Shown here: piece after piece, positions 43,460-54,989 of the stretch
How positions within the stretch are numbered: the stretch's first letter is position 1
Layout of the letters: each line of letters starts with the position of its first letter
Assembly (NCBI GenBank): GCA_021234155.1
Contig: JAJEKV010000008.1
Span: 6,904,445-6,968,444 of the forward strand
Origin: Isoetes taiwanensis
Taxonomy: Eukaryota > Streptophyta > Lycopodiopsida > Isoetales > Isoetaceae
Direction of reading: 5' to 3'
Length of the DNA stretch: 64,000 nt
Translations under genes and position numbers: made by a program
The notes under the pieces: generated by a model
Databases searched by the model: none
What the model saw: only the letters and a program-made list of their open reading frames with translations
Told to the model about the DNA's origin: nothing

Positions 43460-45050
43460 TATACACTTAGCATGTTTGCGGTCCTTTTTCTTTCTACAGT
43501 TCTGCAGAATGCAGATTATCTTTGAAATTGAAGGTTCCTCTTACGAACTCAGAATATCTGCATAACTATTAACCTGAGTTTTTTTTATTTGGATAGCGTC
43601 TTTAACATAGTTTAAGCTCTGAATCTCGAAGGAGTTGAACTTATCTGTTCAATTTAAGCACATGATTATCGAGTATTACAGTCCCTAAAAGTAAAACCAT
43701 TTGCTAAAATACTTACTTGATAACTTCCAATGTTCCAATGCAATCGTTGTTCTGTACCATTTTTCAGTTGATGCTCTTCGGTAAATCTTGCAGCAATGGT
43801 GATTTCTTAGCTAGATCCGAGTCAGCAACCTCAAGGCTTACCGCGGTTATGTTTTCAATAGACCTACCAAACTCATCAAAAACTATCAAATTGTAGGTAA
43901 AACCAACAAATGGGCAAAAAAGCTCTAATGGTTTAAGAAATCTAGTAACAACAGAAAAGATAAGAAACCTATAGCAGACGAATGAAAAAAGCAAAAGCAA
44001 AGGATTAGCAGGATGTGACGAAACCTGCTGTAATAATTGCATAGCATTCTCGCCATCTAGAACTGGCCAACAAATTGATTCTTGTGCAATCAGAGCAGAG
44101 CAATATCAATCATATGCTTCCATGATTCGAGTGAATCCAAGCTTTTCCAAGAAAATTGTGCGAATTTTTTCATGGTCGTTTCTGACCTAGCCAAAAAAAA
44201 AAAAAACGAAAAAAAGAAAGGGCAAAATAATAATGAACTAATAAACGACTCAAAATAAAAGTTGTGAAACACAATAAAATGAACGGCCAAGATCGCGCAC
44301 AAACTATCATCTTATTTCGGCTTTAGATACTATATATAGATTGATAATAATGTAGTTGCATGCTTGCAGGTTTGGATTGTGTGTGTCCACGTAATGACTA
44401 TGAGGTGTGCTGCATGTTACTATGTCCTTGTGGGAGTGGCCCCATAGTTGCTCTTTAACTCAATAGAAAATACAGTATGAATTCTCAATTCTTCCGAAAA
44501 TGCTCTTGTTACTCTTAATTTCAAGGTAGATTGAAGCATTGTTATATTTTTCTTTAACAATCTACTGGTTGTCTGGGCTGCTAATGGGGTACTTCAAAGA
44601 TTAACAAACATTACCTAGAAAAAAAATTAGTTCTTGCATAGCAATTTTGTGTTGCAGCATTAAATGGTTACCCTGGTAGCCCATGTGGTTGTCTGCTTAG
44701 CCTTGGTGGTACCTGAACCCCCATCACTTTGGAACTTCATAAGATATGCAAAAGAGGTTGCCACGAATATTATCTTGTTGGTCATGTTTTTTGTGTGGCC
44801 GGCACGGCTTGGAAGCTGCTTATTTTGCTGCTATGTAAGGCTAAGTGCGCAGCCGATGGACACCCTCTCTCCCCTAGAATAAACCATTGCGGTAAATGTC
44901 GGACGTGGGCATGTTATAGCCAGCCTTAAATGGCAAAAAACCCGCTGTCCACAAAAATGCCGTGTAATTTTTTTTTTGGCGTAGCTATAACATGTCAAAG
45001 ATAGGGATATCCGACGGCGTCCGATATACGGCGCACAAACCATCATGAAT
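43460..45050. other. Spacer with one unassigned minus-strand exon-like piece
   Basis: At about 43900-43765 the minus strand reads YNLIVFDEFGRSIENITAVS then LEVADSDLAKKSPLLQDLP, which looks like real coding, but I cannot name the family. It lies upstream of the synthetase relic and has no matched neighbours. An A-run is at 44193-44205. An 11 bp perfect inverted repeat (CATGTTATAGC, 44910-44920 and 44984-44994) lies upstream of the stress-protein gene. Confidence 0.3.
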
Positions 45051-45210
45051 AAAAATGAATAAAAAGATGTTGGATAGAACTATGCAGCAAGAAAAATACT
45101 CAACTTGTACAGGATTATCCTCATCTGCGGCAGCCGCCGGCGGCAGATATTATTATTTAACAGAATACCCTTTTCCTGAAGAGCTCCAATCCAAATATAC
45201 TACGGCGACG

Positions 45211-46110
45211 ATGGAAGAGACGGTGATCCTCGTAGCAGTAGACGATACTCCACACAGTAGGAAGGCCCTCCGCTGGGCTCTCGAAAATTTATCGGCATGC
45301 CGATCCTCCAATTCCAGACTTGTTCTTGTGCATGCTGAACCTGTAGGTCAGGTTTACGCTGTCCCTGGAGATGGATTGCTTGGTTAGCCTTTTTCCTTTC
45401 ATTTTTCTTTCCCTTCCCTTTTTTCCACCATCTGATCTGTGACAGTGGCAGACATGCTTTTACGGCCTCCTCTGTTCTTAAATCTTTCTTCTAGATTTAG
45501 GGGATCTGAAAATCTTTCTCTTCCTTTTTTTCAATCTGTTTGACATTTTGGAACTATTCAATCTGTTGGAGTGACAAACATGTTTTGACGGCCTCTCTGT
45601 TCTTTCTTTTTTCCTTACTAAATTTTAGGGGATCTGAGAAATTTTTCTAATTTGAAGTTATTGTGCATTATTCAGCTGGATATTATGTTAGCCCAGACAT
45701 GATCAGTGCAATTAGACAGCACGAAGAAACTGTGACTGCAAGTGTGTTTCAAGAGGCAAAAAAGATCTGCGAAGAGTATGGGGTAAGTTTAATAAGCAAG
45801 ATCTGTTGAATTAGAAGACATAATCCTAAAATTACTGTTAAAACAGGTTAGCCCTAAAACTGTGGTAAGTCTTGGAGATGCCAGAGATGGTATATGTGAT
45901 GCTGCAGAAAAAGAGAATGCTGATATATTGGTGATGGGAAGCCATGGTTATGGAGCACTCAAGAGGTAAACGGCTTTAAATCATGCAATTAATTCAGCAT
46001 TTGAGTCTAATGGTAATAAAATCTGCAGGGCCTTTCTGGGAAGTGTGAGCGACTATTGTGTGCATCATGTAAAATGCCCTGTTGTTGTGGTCAAACCAGA
46101 TCATTCATAG
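45211..46110 (+). CDS. Universal stress protein (UspA family)
   Basis: Plant USPs are small cytosolic nucleotide-binding proteins linked to stress and phospho-signalling. Four exons join in frame: 45211-45382, 45676-45781, 45852-45965 and 46029-46110, all GT-AG, giving 474 nt and 157 aa, normal for the family. The N-terminal ILVAVDDTPHSRKALRWALE is the Usp beta-1/helix-1 signature. The ATP-binding motif G-x2-G-x9-G-S is present as GSHGYGALKRAFLGS (about residues 122-136). The end is CPVVVVKPDHS. An in-frame ATG at 45055 would add 52 residues; the start at 45211 matches relatives. The acceptor at 45851 gives EYG-PKTVV; using the AG two codons earlier would break the frame. No lesion seen. Confidence 0.93.
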
Positions 46111-46242
46111 GATTATACTATTGTGAATATGAGAAGATTTTTTATTTTAATTGCCATGTTGTAAGGCCATGTTGTGGGGCCTCCAAATTGTCACTGAAGT
46201 GGAGCCTCCAAATGATTGTAAATTTGTCATCAAAAATAAAGT

Positions 46243-46546
46243 TGCTACTTGTTTTTTCTTTTTTTGGGATAAAAAAGATTTTACTTAGAGACAAGAGACA
46301 ATGATACAAAACCACATGGCAGGGACGCACCTCTCTATGATACGAAATGGGGATAGCAAATGGCTCCAGAGTAGTATTCTTTTTTTGGGCAGCTGCTACT
46401 TGTTTTTTCTTTTTTTGGGATAAAAAAAGATTTTACTTAGAGACAAGAGACAATGATACAAAACCACATGGCAGGGACGCACCTCTCTATGATACGAAAT
46501 GGGGATAGCAAATGGCTCCAGAGTAGTATTCTCTTTTTGGGCAGCA
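46243..46546. repeat. 152-bp tandem duplication in LINE tail
   Basis: Two units (46243-46394 and about 46395-46546), nearly identical, each with GGCAGGGACGCACCTCTCTA and AGAGACAAGAGACAATGATA. They belong to the 3' end of the minus-strand LINE described next. Their high identity shows a recent duplication. Confidence 0.9.
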
Positions 46547-47172
46547 AATTTAAGGACGTAGCCTAATTTTTTGAAGTCTTTCTAGTACCATAAATTTTTC
46601 AAGTCTTTCTAGTGCCATGTGGATTTGCTGAAATGAATTCCTCTTGATTCTTGAAGATTGGGGCATTCCGGCCCTACATCTTCATGGGACACCATTTCGG
46701 AGGGAGAATTCCCAACAGCAATTCCTTGGTTCCTAAAGGGTAATCAAAGCTATCCAAACTCCAGTCCCATACTTCTTGTAGCATCTCACATGCCACTAGG
46801 CAATGTTCTATTGATTCCTCTTCCTCTTCACACATCGGGTAGAGTGAGCTCACATTATTGTCCCATTTGGAGACTAGATGATTGACTCTTGGGACCTTGT
46901 GGATCACTTGCCAAAGAAAGGCGTTGATTCATGGAGGGAGGTATTTCAGCCAAGCATTTCTCCAGATATTTTTAAAGTTGTCCTCCGTGATCACTAGCTC
47001 TTACTTGGTAGATACCATTTGGAGACTAGATGATTGACCCTTGGGCGGGGACCTTGTGGATCACTTGCCAAAGAAAGGCGTTGATTCATGGAGGGAGGTA
47101 TTTCAGCCAAGAATTTCTCCAGATATTTTTAAAGTTGTCATCCGTGATCACTAGCTCTTACTTGGTAGATAT
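46243..47172 (-). mobile_element. LINE 3' end relic
   Basis: The minus strand carries AFLWQVIHKVPRVNHL-type wording and a zf-RVT finger (YPMCEEEEESIEHCLVAC, 46907-46674). It continues to a 3' end reading TCTAAGTAAAATC...A-rich near 46243. Upstream coding (46863-47172) is duplicated in tandem, again with a unit near 152 bp: 46863-47014 and 47015-47172, the second with a 4 bp insertion. There is no reverse-transcriptase core and no intact frame. No target-site duplication could be matched. Confidence 0.7.
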
Positions 47173-47179
47173 TAGAAGT

Positions 47180-48290
47180 AACTGCTTAGTCTTCAAACTA
47201 TTGTAACATGACTTTACAAACTTGTTCATGGGTTTGATCTCTTCTAGATATTGTGTTTGAGAGTACCGTAGCCATACATTCTCAAATTGTTTTGTCTACC
47301 TCCTTTAACACTAGAGTTGTCCTGAGATGGACCATTTATGGTCCTTTTCGTGATTTACAAAAAATGTTAATATCTAACAAATTAGGGAAAATTTATCAAC
47401 TAAATTTTTTGTAGCTAATCTATAGTAGTCATGTAACTGGCAAAAATTGTCTTGTGTCCATACACTTTGTGATGTTTTAGATAAAAAATTCTAAGGTGGA
47501 GGTGGTCAAGACCTTGAAATTTTGAACTAGATTTTATGATATATATTCAGAATAGGATTTCTTCTAATCTTTTGCCTTCATACAATTTATAGATCAGCAA
47601 ATCTCAATTAATATAAAGCAAACCTCAACTCAATTCAAAGTATGGAAAGGAAGAAAAAAATCATTATACAAAGATGAGTCAAGCAATTTTCGGGACGCTT
47701 TCCTTGTTTTAATTTAATATCTTCTTCATAAAAGGTAATCTATGCTTGAAACTTTATAGAAGGATCTATTACAAGTTCTTTTCACTCTTATATAATGCAG
47801 TTTCATTTTCTGTCCCCAATGTTTTGTTTGCTACATTTTCTTTGAAATTGGCTCTCCGGTTGACACGTGTTATGTTTCACCTTTCATTTGGACTTCTCAT
47901 TTTTTAGTTGCACTTCATTGCCCTTTCTTGCTCTGCAAGCCGACCGGTCTTGCTCTGCAAGCCGACCGGCATGCTCTGTATTTAGGAAAACGAAGCGGAT
48001 TGGAGCCATTGTCGCCTGCGAACTCTAGAGCTCTTCTTTGGACAATGTGTGCAGAAGCTGTATGCTAGAACTCCACGGAGGAGAGACAAAAAGGAAAGAC
48101 AACACAAAACCCATACACTTTGGCTCTTTAGAGCTATGGAAGCCCCACCCATTCTTGCCATGCGCAGGCATCGGCTAAGGGACGTGTCTAGAAAGCAAGC
48201 ATTTGCCCAAACTCAAAATCCTCTGAAGCTCTACAAGGAGCAACTAAAAAGTCGTTGTTGGGCTTGAAATGAGGCGGCCGAGCTTGAATA
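47180..48290. other. No recognised gene
   Basis: AT-rich spacer. A 21 bp direct duplication (CTTGCTCTGCAAGCCGACCG) is at about 47929-47970. A short plus-strand frame at 48049-48267 rich in basic residues is not recognised; it could be a decayed first exon of the DUF1191 gene, but a signal peptide is not evident. Confidence 0.3.
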
Positions 48291-48293
48291 GAT

Positions 48294-49078
48294 GCAAAAT
48301 CTGTTGAATCCTTAGTGGAAGCTATGCATTCAAGGCATTGGCCCCTGTTCCAAAAACTGGTAGAATCTATAATGTCTCTATTCCAGGACTAGATGGCATA
48401 AAAGTGCAAGCCGTTCGGCTAAGAACAGGCAGCTTGAAATGGCATGGAGTTGAAATCAGCGAGTTTTCCATACCGACATTTGTTATAGCAGACACGACTA
48501 AGAAATATGTGGTTTTGGTTTACAGAGAATTCAACAACTACACCACATATACACCAGAAGGTTACACGCTTATAGCACCAGTTTTGGGCATCAAAGCTTA
48601 TGAAGACAACGACCTAAATACATCGCAAGAGCTACCAGAGATTAGTGTTAATGCAGGGGGAGATCTGATAAGGGCCCGCATCCCATTTTCAATGGGTAAC
48701 TTGCAAGCAAGCACGTTATACTGTGTAACCTTTGATTCAGACGCAAAGCTTACTCTGTTCAACGTAAGCTCTTCCCCAAATGTTTGTTTTCTGAATAAGC
48801 TTGTGGATTGTAGTCTGGTGATTTCTTTAATGGCACCTGCGCCTTCTCCATCTCTAGCACCACAGGGTTTTAAAATGCCATCTCATGCGCCTGCCAACGG
48901 CCCTATTTCGATATCTAATAGGAATGCTCACAAGAAAAAGAGTTCAAGGATATGGAAGCTTGCTGTTGGCTGGACAATAGGATGCCTTGGTATCTTAGTG
49001 CTTATATTAGCTGCCTTAGTGCTCAAGGCAGTAGTTCACAGAGCTAGAATTGCTCAAATGGACATCGGCATAATTTGA
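48294..49078 (+). pseudogene. DUF1191 membrane protein gene with damaged 5' end
   Basis: DUF1191 proteins are plant single-pass membrane proteins of unknown function. The frame from 48308 to 49078 is open: YAFKALAPVPKTGRIYNVSI then VRLRTGSLKWHGVEISEFSI, VVLVYREFNNYTTYTPEGYT, a Pro-rich linker (APAPSPSLAPQG), basic HKKKSSR, and a transmembrane helix (WTIGCLGILVLILAALVLKA). It has no ATG in frame. The conserved lead-in (ESLVEA) is one base out of frame at about 48321, preceded by an AG acceptor-like site at 48292. So either a 1 bp deletion killed it or an unusual splice restores it. The cytoplasmic tail is shorter than in relatives. The domain itself is well kept, so loss must be recent. Confidence 0.75.
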
Positions 49079-49079
49079 A

Positions 49080-49615
49080 TTAACAGACAGAGATCCAAAG
49101 TTCATAGTTCAATGTATAAGAGCAATCAGGGGATCGAAGGGTGCTTCATGACTATGAAGACTGTGCAGGTCAGTCTCCATGACCTTCATGATCAGGTATA
49201 AATTGCCTTCTTTCATGCACTGGCCATATGTTTGTTACAATATCTGCCTAACCTTTGTATAACCACTAGTTTTTTTTCATGACTTATATCCCCTTTCCAT
49301 GAATTGTTTAGATGGCAATGCAGATGAGCGTTGAACCTTCAGTGAGAGATCACATCAGAAGTGTCTATATAGAAAATGCAGAAGTCTCTACCTCACCAAC
49401 AAAGTTAAAAAAGTTATTGATGCATCCCATCAATATGCAGGAGTGAAGTGGTTGCACCAGAAGCCCATTGAAAATTTAATGATGGACAGTGGTTGCTAAT
49501 ACAAAAGGCTGAACAACAAGAATCCATTCTACATGTGCATGTTGGTCTATCACAAGATTATATGCAAAATAAGCTACAGAAAGAGCTGATATCATAACAT
49601 ATATATGTTCTTATG
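49080..49615 (+). other. 3' flank of the DUF1191 gene
   Basis: No further gene. A possible extra exon (AG at 49310-49312, then ATGGCAATGCAGATGAGCGT) resembles the Leu/Met-rich tail of DUF1191 relatives only weakly. Confidence 0.3.
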
Positions 49616-49619
49616 TTTG

Positions 49620-49870
49620 TCCTCCTGAATCCGGCCGTTGATCCGAGATCCGACGGCTCACGTGGCTTTGGGATGTATCCTACGGCCCAGATGGTTTGGG
49701 AGTTTGTGACCGATTATATGTAAGCGATCCTACGGTCCAGGTTGATCTGATCCTGACCGTCGGTCCGAGATCCTACGGCTCACGTTGCTTTAGATATATT
49801 CTACATGATCCTACGGTCCAGATTGATTATAATCCTTGGTCCAAGATCCTACGGCTCACATTGCATGCTC
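49620..49870. repeat. Imperfect GATCCTACGGYCCA tandem motifs
   Basis: Alternating words GATCCTACGGTCCAG and CCGAGATCCTACGGCTCACG recur at about 70-100 bp intervals (49640-49865). This style is common in subterminal regions of plant DNA transposons, but no terminal inverted repeat was recognised. Confidence 0.5.
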
Positions 49871-49879
49871 GGGCCTTGG

Positions 49880-49992
49880 TATTTTCAACAAATCTTAAGA
49901 AAAGGCTTTCAAAAAAATTTTATGTTATTGGGGGGATTCGAACCCTGGTCATTAACCCCCCAACCCCCCATTCTAACCACTAGACCAGGCAT
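49880..49992 (-). mobile_element. tRNA-derived SINE head
   Basis: On the minus strand an A box (TGGTCTAGTGG, 49987-49977) and a perfect B box (GGTTCGAATCC, 49944-49934) form an RNA polymerase III internal promoter, spaced about 33 nt. The flanks do not pair as an acceptor stem and the anticodon arm is a G-rich run, so it is not a working tRNA gene. It could derive from a Glu/Asp-type tRNA. The element body and tail beyond about 49880 are uncertain. Confidence 0.6.
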
Positions 49993-50039
49993 TAATTCTA
50001 TGAATAACTTATGCTTCAAATATACTTAAAGGTAATGTT

Positions 50040-50900
50040 CTAATTAAGATAAAATAGAATATAACATTCTAGAAAGTTCTGGAGGCTCTAGAAAGTTCTA
50101 AAATCTTCTAGAATGAGTTCTAGAATTTTAAAATATTTTGGAATATAAGAGAATCTAGGGGGAATCTAAGAGAATCCTTCCAGAAAGTCCCAAATTGTTC
50201 TAATAAGTTCTAGAATGTAAGGGAATCTTCGGGGATGTAAGGAAATAAGGGAGTTCTTATTATGATTATCATGATATGATGTTATGGGATGTTGGTTGAT
50301 CATGTTTGCTCCTCTTGTATTGGGAAGGGAGGTAGAGACCTAGGGCCATATGTAGTATGCTCCTAGTGTAGATCCCTTAGTTCCTACTAGTTGCGGCCTG
50401 TGCATAGGAACCCACCGGGCTATGGAAGCTATGATGTGACTCAGCACTACACAACGGGGCTAGAGGCAAGATGGAGGGTGGATCCCTGCCGAGTGGGGGC
50501 TTCGGGGGATCCCATTTTTGAAAGTTTCAGAATATTCCAGAAAGTTCTAGAATGTTCTAGAAATTTGTTGAATGTAAGGGAATCCAGGAAAGGGAATCTT
50601 CATAGATCTTGATGAAATCTTAGAGTTTTTTTAAGATTTTGCAAAGAGCCACAATAGAATGTTCTAAAATGTTTCATAAAGGTATACAATATAAATCTTG
50701 AAAAAAAAATGTTCTAGATGCTCAGGGTAAGCGCCTCAGTCTAAAAATAGAAAGTGTTTTAGAAATGTTGCACAGATCCAAGATAGATTATTTTGAAAGG
50801 TTCTAAATGCTCATGGGTAAGCACCTCAATCAAAATAGAAAATTCTAAGAAAATCTAAGGGAATCTTCATGAATGCTAAATATAGTACATAGAATGTTGA
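50040..50900. repeat. TTCTAGAA-rich degenerate repeat tract
   Basis: Dozens of TTCTAGAA, TTCTARAA and GGAATCT words occur without fixed period, concentrated at 50060-50230, 50520-50600 and 50640-50900. A less repetitive island (50230-50500) lies between. No gene is supported. Confidence 0.6.
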
Positions 50901-50904
50901 AGAA

Positions 50905-53040
50905 TATAAAGGAATGCTAAAATTGGAACTTGCACTGTTGGAACATGCACCATAGGACGTGTTAAATTTCTTGTCTATATATACAAGTGATAGGTTGAGC
51001 ACCACGCGGCTAAGCTTTGGAATGAAGAACGCAAACAAATACTGAAAGACTTATTAGAGAGCTTTCTTATTTCTCACATGGAAATAGAAATGCGAAGGCT
51101 AATTACCCAAGTAAAATAGTGGATTGCTAAAATGTGGCAAAAACAGTTCTGGAAATTGGTCTGCACTGCCCCATACTACCAGCCATCTAAGGAGGAGAAT
51201 TTTGATGGCATAGCACGGTACTAGCCTGTTGTTGGGGACCCAGCTACCACGTTTGTTATATTGGATACTGCAGGCGGGGGTTACTGGTACACTTTAATGT
51301 GGTTACTTAACTATTTTAGCTAAAAGTCCTGAGCAGCAGCAAAGGATGGCTACTGACAGTAAAAGGATGTACCAGTCCTGTATTATTATCATGGAATAAA
51401 TTACTACTCTAAACTACCTTCGAACTGGAACTAGAAGTTTCTAACACTTGGCTAAACTAAATGCTTTTACTCCGTCATGGTTTCTTGCTTTTAGCTAAAC
51501 TTTCACAAAATGTAGAGCAAATATTAGCCATCACACTATCCTTATTTTAAAAGATCCAAGTCTTTGGATAAATACATTGTATTGATATTACAATGTAATT
51601 CAATATAGAAAAATAAATGGCGCATAATGTAGCATAAATTGCGCAATTATAAACATTGTTATATATAATTTATTATAGCTGTATATTATAGTTTTGGTTT
51701 CAGCAATTGTAATTTTTGTTGCAAAATAATAGCAGGGCAGGATGGATCATTTGCTAGAAGGAACTTTGAGTTTATCCACAAGCATTGTTAGTGTAAATAA
51801 AACACATTCCAAGATGTCTTATATAAGATGTTGGAAGCACATCTCAAGATGTATTATACAAGCACTCTTCATGACCTATTGGTCTCCGTGGATGTTAAAA
51901 AAACTATTCTATTCTATTCTATTCTAGTCAAATCCGTAGTTCCTTAAATATATAATAGTTAATTGTAAATTCTAATGCTATCCTTCTGTCTGTAGTTGTC
52001 TCTAGTTGCCTTACTTTTCTGGTACAGGTGATATTTTCTCACCATTCTACCATTCTGCTTGTGTACAACAATAACTTTTTCAAACTTTAGACATTTGAAA
52101 AATCTAAAAAACTTCATTTTCAGCATACCATGTAGTAAATGTATTACAGAGAAGTTTATATGAAATGGTGTTCAGAATGTTCCAAAGTTCATGCAGTTTG
52201 AGAATAAAGATGAATATTCCAAATTTTGCTGCTATGGGAATGACAAGTATCATCATTCGGATCATGATATATAAAATCACCTAGGAGTTGTCATTTACTG
52301 GCAAGATCAGGAGAAATGATGGGAAGGGGATATAACATTGAATAATTTATGCATGTTGTTACTCAAGTTTCTTAACTCTCGTCCACATTGCTTTGCATTT
52401 GAGGAGAAGAAAAGAATCGAGCTCCAGTGAGAAATGGCTTCGCAATAAGGGAAGAATGCAAAAATATTTGTCGAGATTTTGCCAAAGGGTTCGACAAACT
52501 TGTGGCTGTATAAGTGAGATTGAATTGAAACGAATTTCCAAGAGGAAAATTACACAGTAGCTAAATTCTAGCCAAGGCAGTTTGGGAAAGAAAAATGTTC
52601 ACGGCGGCCTTGGCCGCCGCGATAAATTTCTTGTATAAATAAAAAATATTTGCAGTTGGAAGGTATTATCCCATGCAAGTCACCCTCGCTTTTAAGACTT
52701 GTCTGATATATGGTATGAATATCACAATAGTTAAGCGAGGCAAGTTGCTCTTTGTATAGGGATAGTTGCAACATATGTTCTTGGACAAGGTTTAGGAATA
52801 AATGTGAGCGAATATAAGGTTTTATACATGCTCTTATGCATTACTATAGCAGTTTTACTGAATTGTAATTTCTTTAACATATAACGGAATTTATTAAAAC
52901 TTAATTTTACTTGGATACATCATCATATATTACCTGCGAGGAGGGGGTTTTTTAACCCGGACAATAGAGTGTTCACTCTCAGGGATAATTTCCTATGGGA
53001 AACTTTCCAGACGTAAAGAATGCATGTTTCCAAAGGCCAT
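50905..53040. other. No recognised gene
   Basis: AT-rich spacer. Two items only: a 22 bp string at 52613-52634 matching 2283-2304 inverted, embedded in the palindrome GCGGCCTTGGCCGC, and a (TTCTA)n microsatellite at 51905-51927. Confidence 0.35.
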
Positions 53041-53049
53041 TGCATTGAG

Positions 53050-54980
53050 CATTTTTTTCCAATTCATGAGGCAACCTGAAGCTATTGAGAAGGTGGCCAA
53101 TAATTGTCCTACACATGACATGTTATTTTTCTCTATCTCTATAAACAGAATTGAGTTGTCTGCATACTGATTACAAATTTGTCGAGAATCGTCCCACGTT
53201 TCTAGTCCCTAAATGAAACCATCTGCAGAGGCTTGTTGTGAAAGAGCTTCTGCTGCTATATTAGAGGAAAGGAGCCAGGGGACAACCTTGCATGATGTCC
53301 CTCTTAATGTCAAATATAGGAGAGGGTTCACCTTGGTAAAAAAAGTATCTTTATACATCTGTGTTTGTAGGTTCTCGACTTATACAATGTCAACTTAAAC
53401 TCTAGCTATGGTGATTGCAGTGGTGTGACATCGGCAGCCAATATGATACCGATGTGCGATATCGCAGGCATAATGAATTTGCAGTCACTGCAGCCGATTG
53501 CCATATGCTTTTGCAAGCCTGCACAAATGCTGGATCTTTCAGCTATCTGGTATTGAGTTTGAATATTTTTTTAAAAGTCCTGATCTGGCAGGCATGAGTA
53601 GATATCACATGTGGATTGTGAAGGGCTCCTTTGCCTCTGGGGTTGCTATGGGCATAAATGTTCACCAACCCTCATACTCTACCTTCCTATTTCCATAAAA
53701 TTATAGACCATCTCCTAAATCTATGTAACCGTGAATCACATAATTTTACACATGATGAGGGTCCCTGCACTAGAAGTTTTTTTTTTTTGCAGCAATACCC
53801 ACATATTCATTACCTATTGCTTTGAACAACTCCTGTATGTCTTCCTTTTTACACCTATGCTTCTTCAAGCATATCACATCTGGGTTAATCCCCTTTATGG
53901 CACTTGATAACTTGCTCTTCTTGTATTCAGAGGATTTTACTCCCCTAATAATCCAACTAAGAATTTTATAATTCATAGGGAGATGTTTCATGACCCTTTT
54001 TCCTTTTCTTATCCAATCCTTCTGCTTCTGAGTCTATTTCTGGTTCCTTTTAATTTTTTTTCCTCGTTAGAATAAGGGGATCTTCATCTACTATATCCCC
54101 ATCTTCCATTAGATCTGTCCACTTATTTTGGTTTGGAGGGATGACTCTCTCTATAGCATCCAATTCCCCATATAATACTATATCTCTCTCAATCCCTCCT
54201 TTCCTTTCTGAAAGCGATCCCTTCTCTGCATTTTTTGCTTCCAGAATGTACTGAGAGAAGGATTGATTGTCACTGGGACAATGTGGGTACTAAGAGATAT
54301 CTGGGGGAGAGGTTTTGGCCAGAGACATCCGCTCCTCCGAGCAATGTTTAAGGTTCTCCCTTTTTGTCTGGATCCTACCACTTTCCATGGTTGATCGTCT
54401 GCCTTTGGTAAACTTATGGGGTTACTGGATTGTATTATCGATTCATTAGCTGGCTTTCCCACGTTGTTGAAGTAGTGGTTCTCACTCCCTGGCTACCCGA
54501 GAGATTCACTTATAACAAAGGGGATATGCCATCTGCCTTCATACTGACTTATGAAAGCTAATTTAACCCCTAAAGTATATAGTTTATCTCAAATAGTTGT
54601 GAAAAAACCCCCTAATGATACATACGCCTACGTAAAATGGTTGAAAAAACCCCTTATAGTTGAACTCACATGTTCTGTATGCGCAACTAATATGGATCGG
54701 CTAGGGGCACTTGGGGTGATACTTACTGCGGGACTTACTGGAATGATGGGATGGTTGACTGGTGCACCACTGGATGTGGAAGGATCATTAGGACTGCTCG
54801 GTGCTTCTTGTTGAGGAGTCTCGGCTTTTTTAGACCTGACTTGTGGGTTCTCTTCTAGCCCTTCGATCTTTATATCTGGAAACATTTTGTTTATTTCCCA
54901 TCGATTAGTCAATTTCAGAGGGAACACTCTTAACTACCACCCCTTTGGGTATGCCTGGCAGGCTTGTTTTTCACCTTCAT
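53050..54980 (-). mobile_element. LINE relic with ORF1, endonuclease and RT pieces
   Basis: Minus-strand order fits a non-LTR element. A Pro/Ser-rich ORF1-like part lies at 54927-54628 and 54462-54178. An APE-type endonuclease start (NYKILSWIIRGVKSSEYKKS, DVICLKKHRCKKEDI) lies at 53979-53800. A reverse-transcriptase piece (NIAAEALSQQASADGFI, then ICNQYADNSILFIEIE with YADN in place of the FADD catalytic motif) lies at about 53265-53105. Frameshifts, stops and an A-run (53777-53790, minus sense) interrupt it. Much of the endonuclease and RT is deleted. Confidence 0.65.
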
Positions 54981-54989
54981 AAAGCTTGC

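Noticed and set aside
49931-49990. Functional tRNA gene
   Set aside because: A and B boxes are present, but the acceptor stem and anticodon arm cannot form and the segment is too short.
50040-50900. Heat-shock promoter region
   Set aside because: TTCTAGAA words are frequent but unphased, no gene follows, and the tract looks like a decayed satellite.
53415-53698. PPR-like text (HMLLQACTNAGSF)
   Set aside because: Only one short phrase resembles a PPR motif, the rest of the frame does not, and it lies inside LINE debris.
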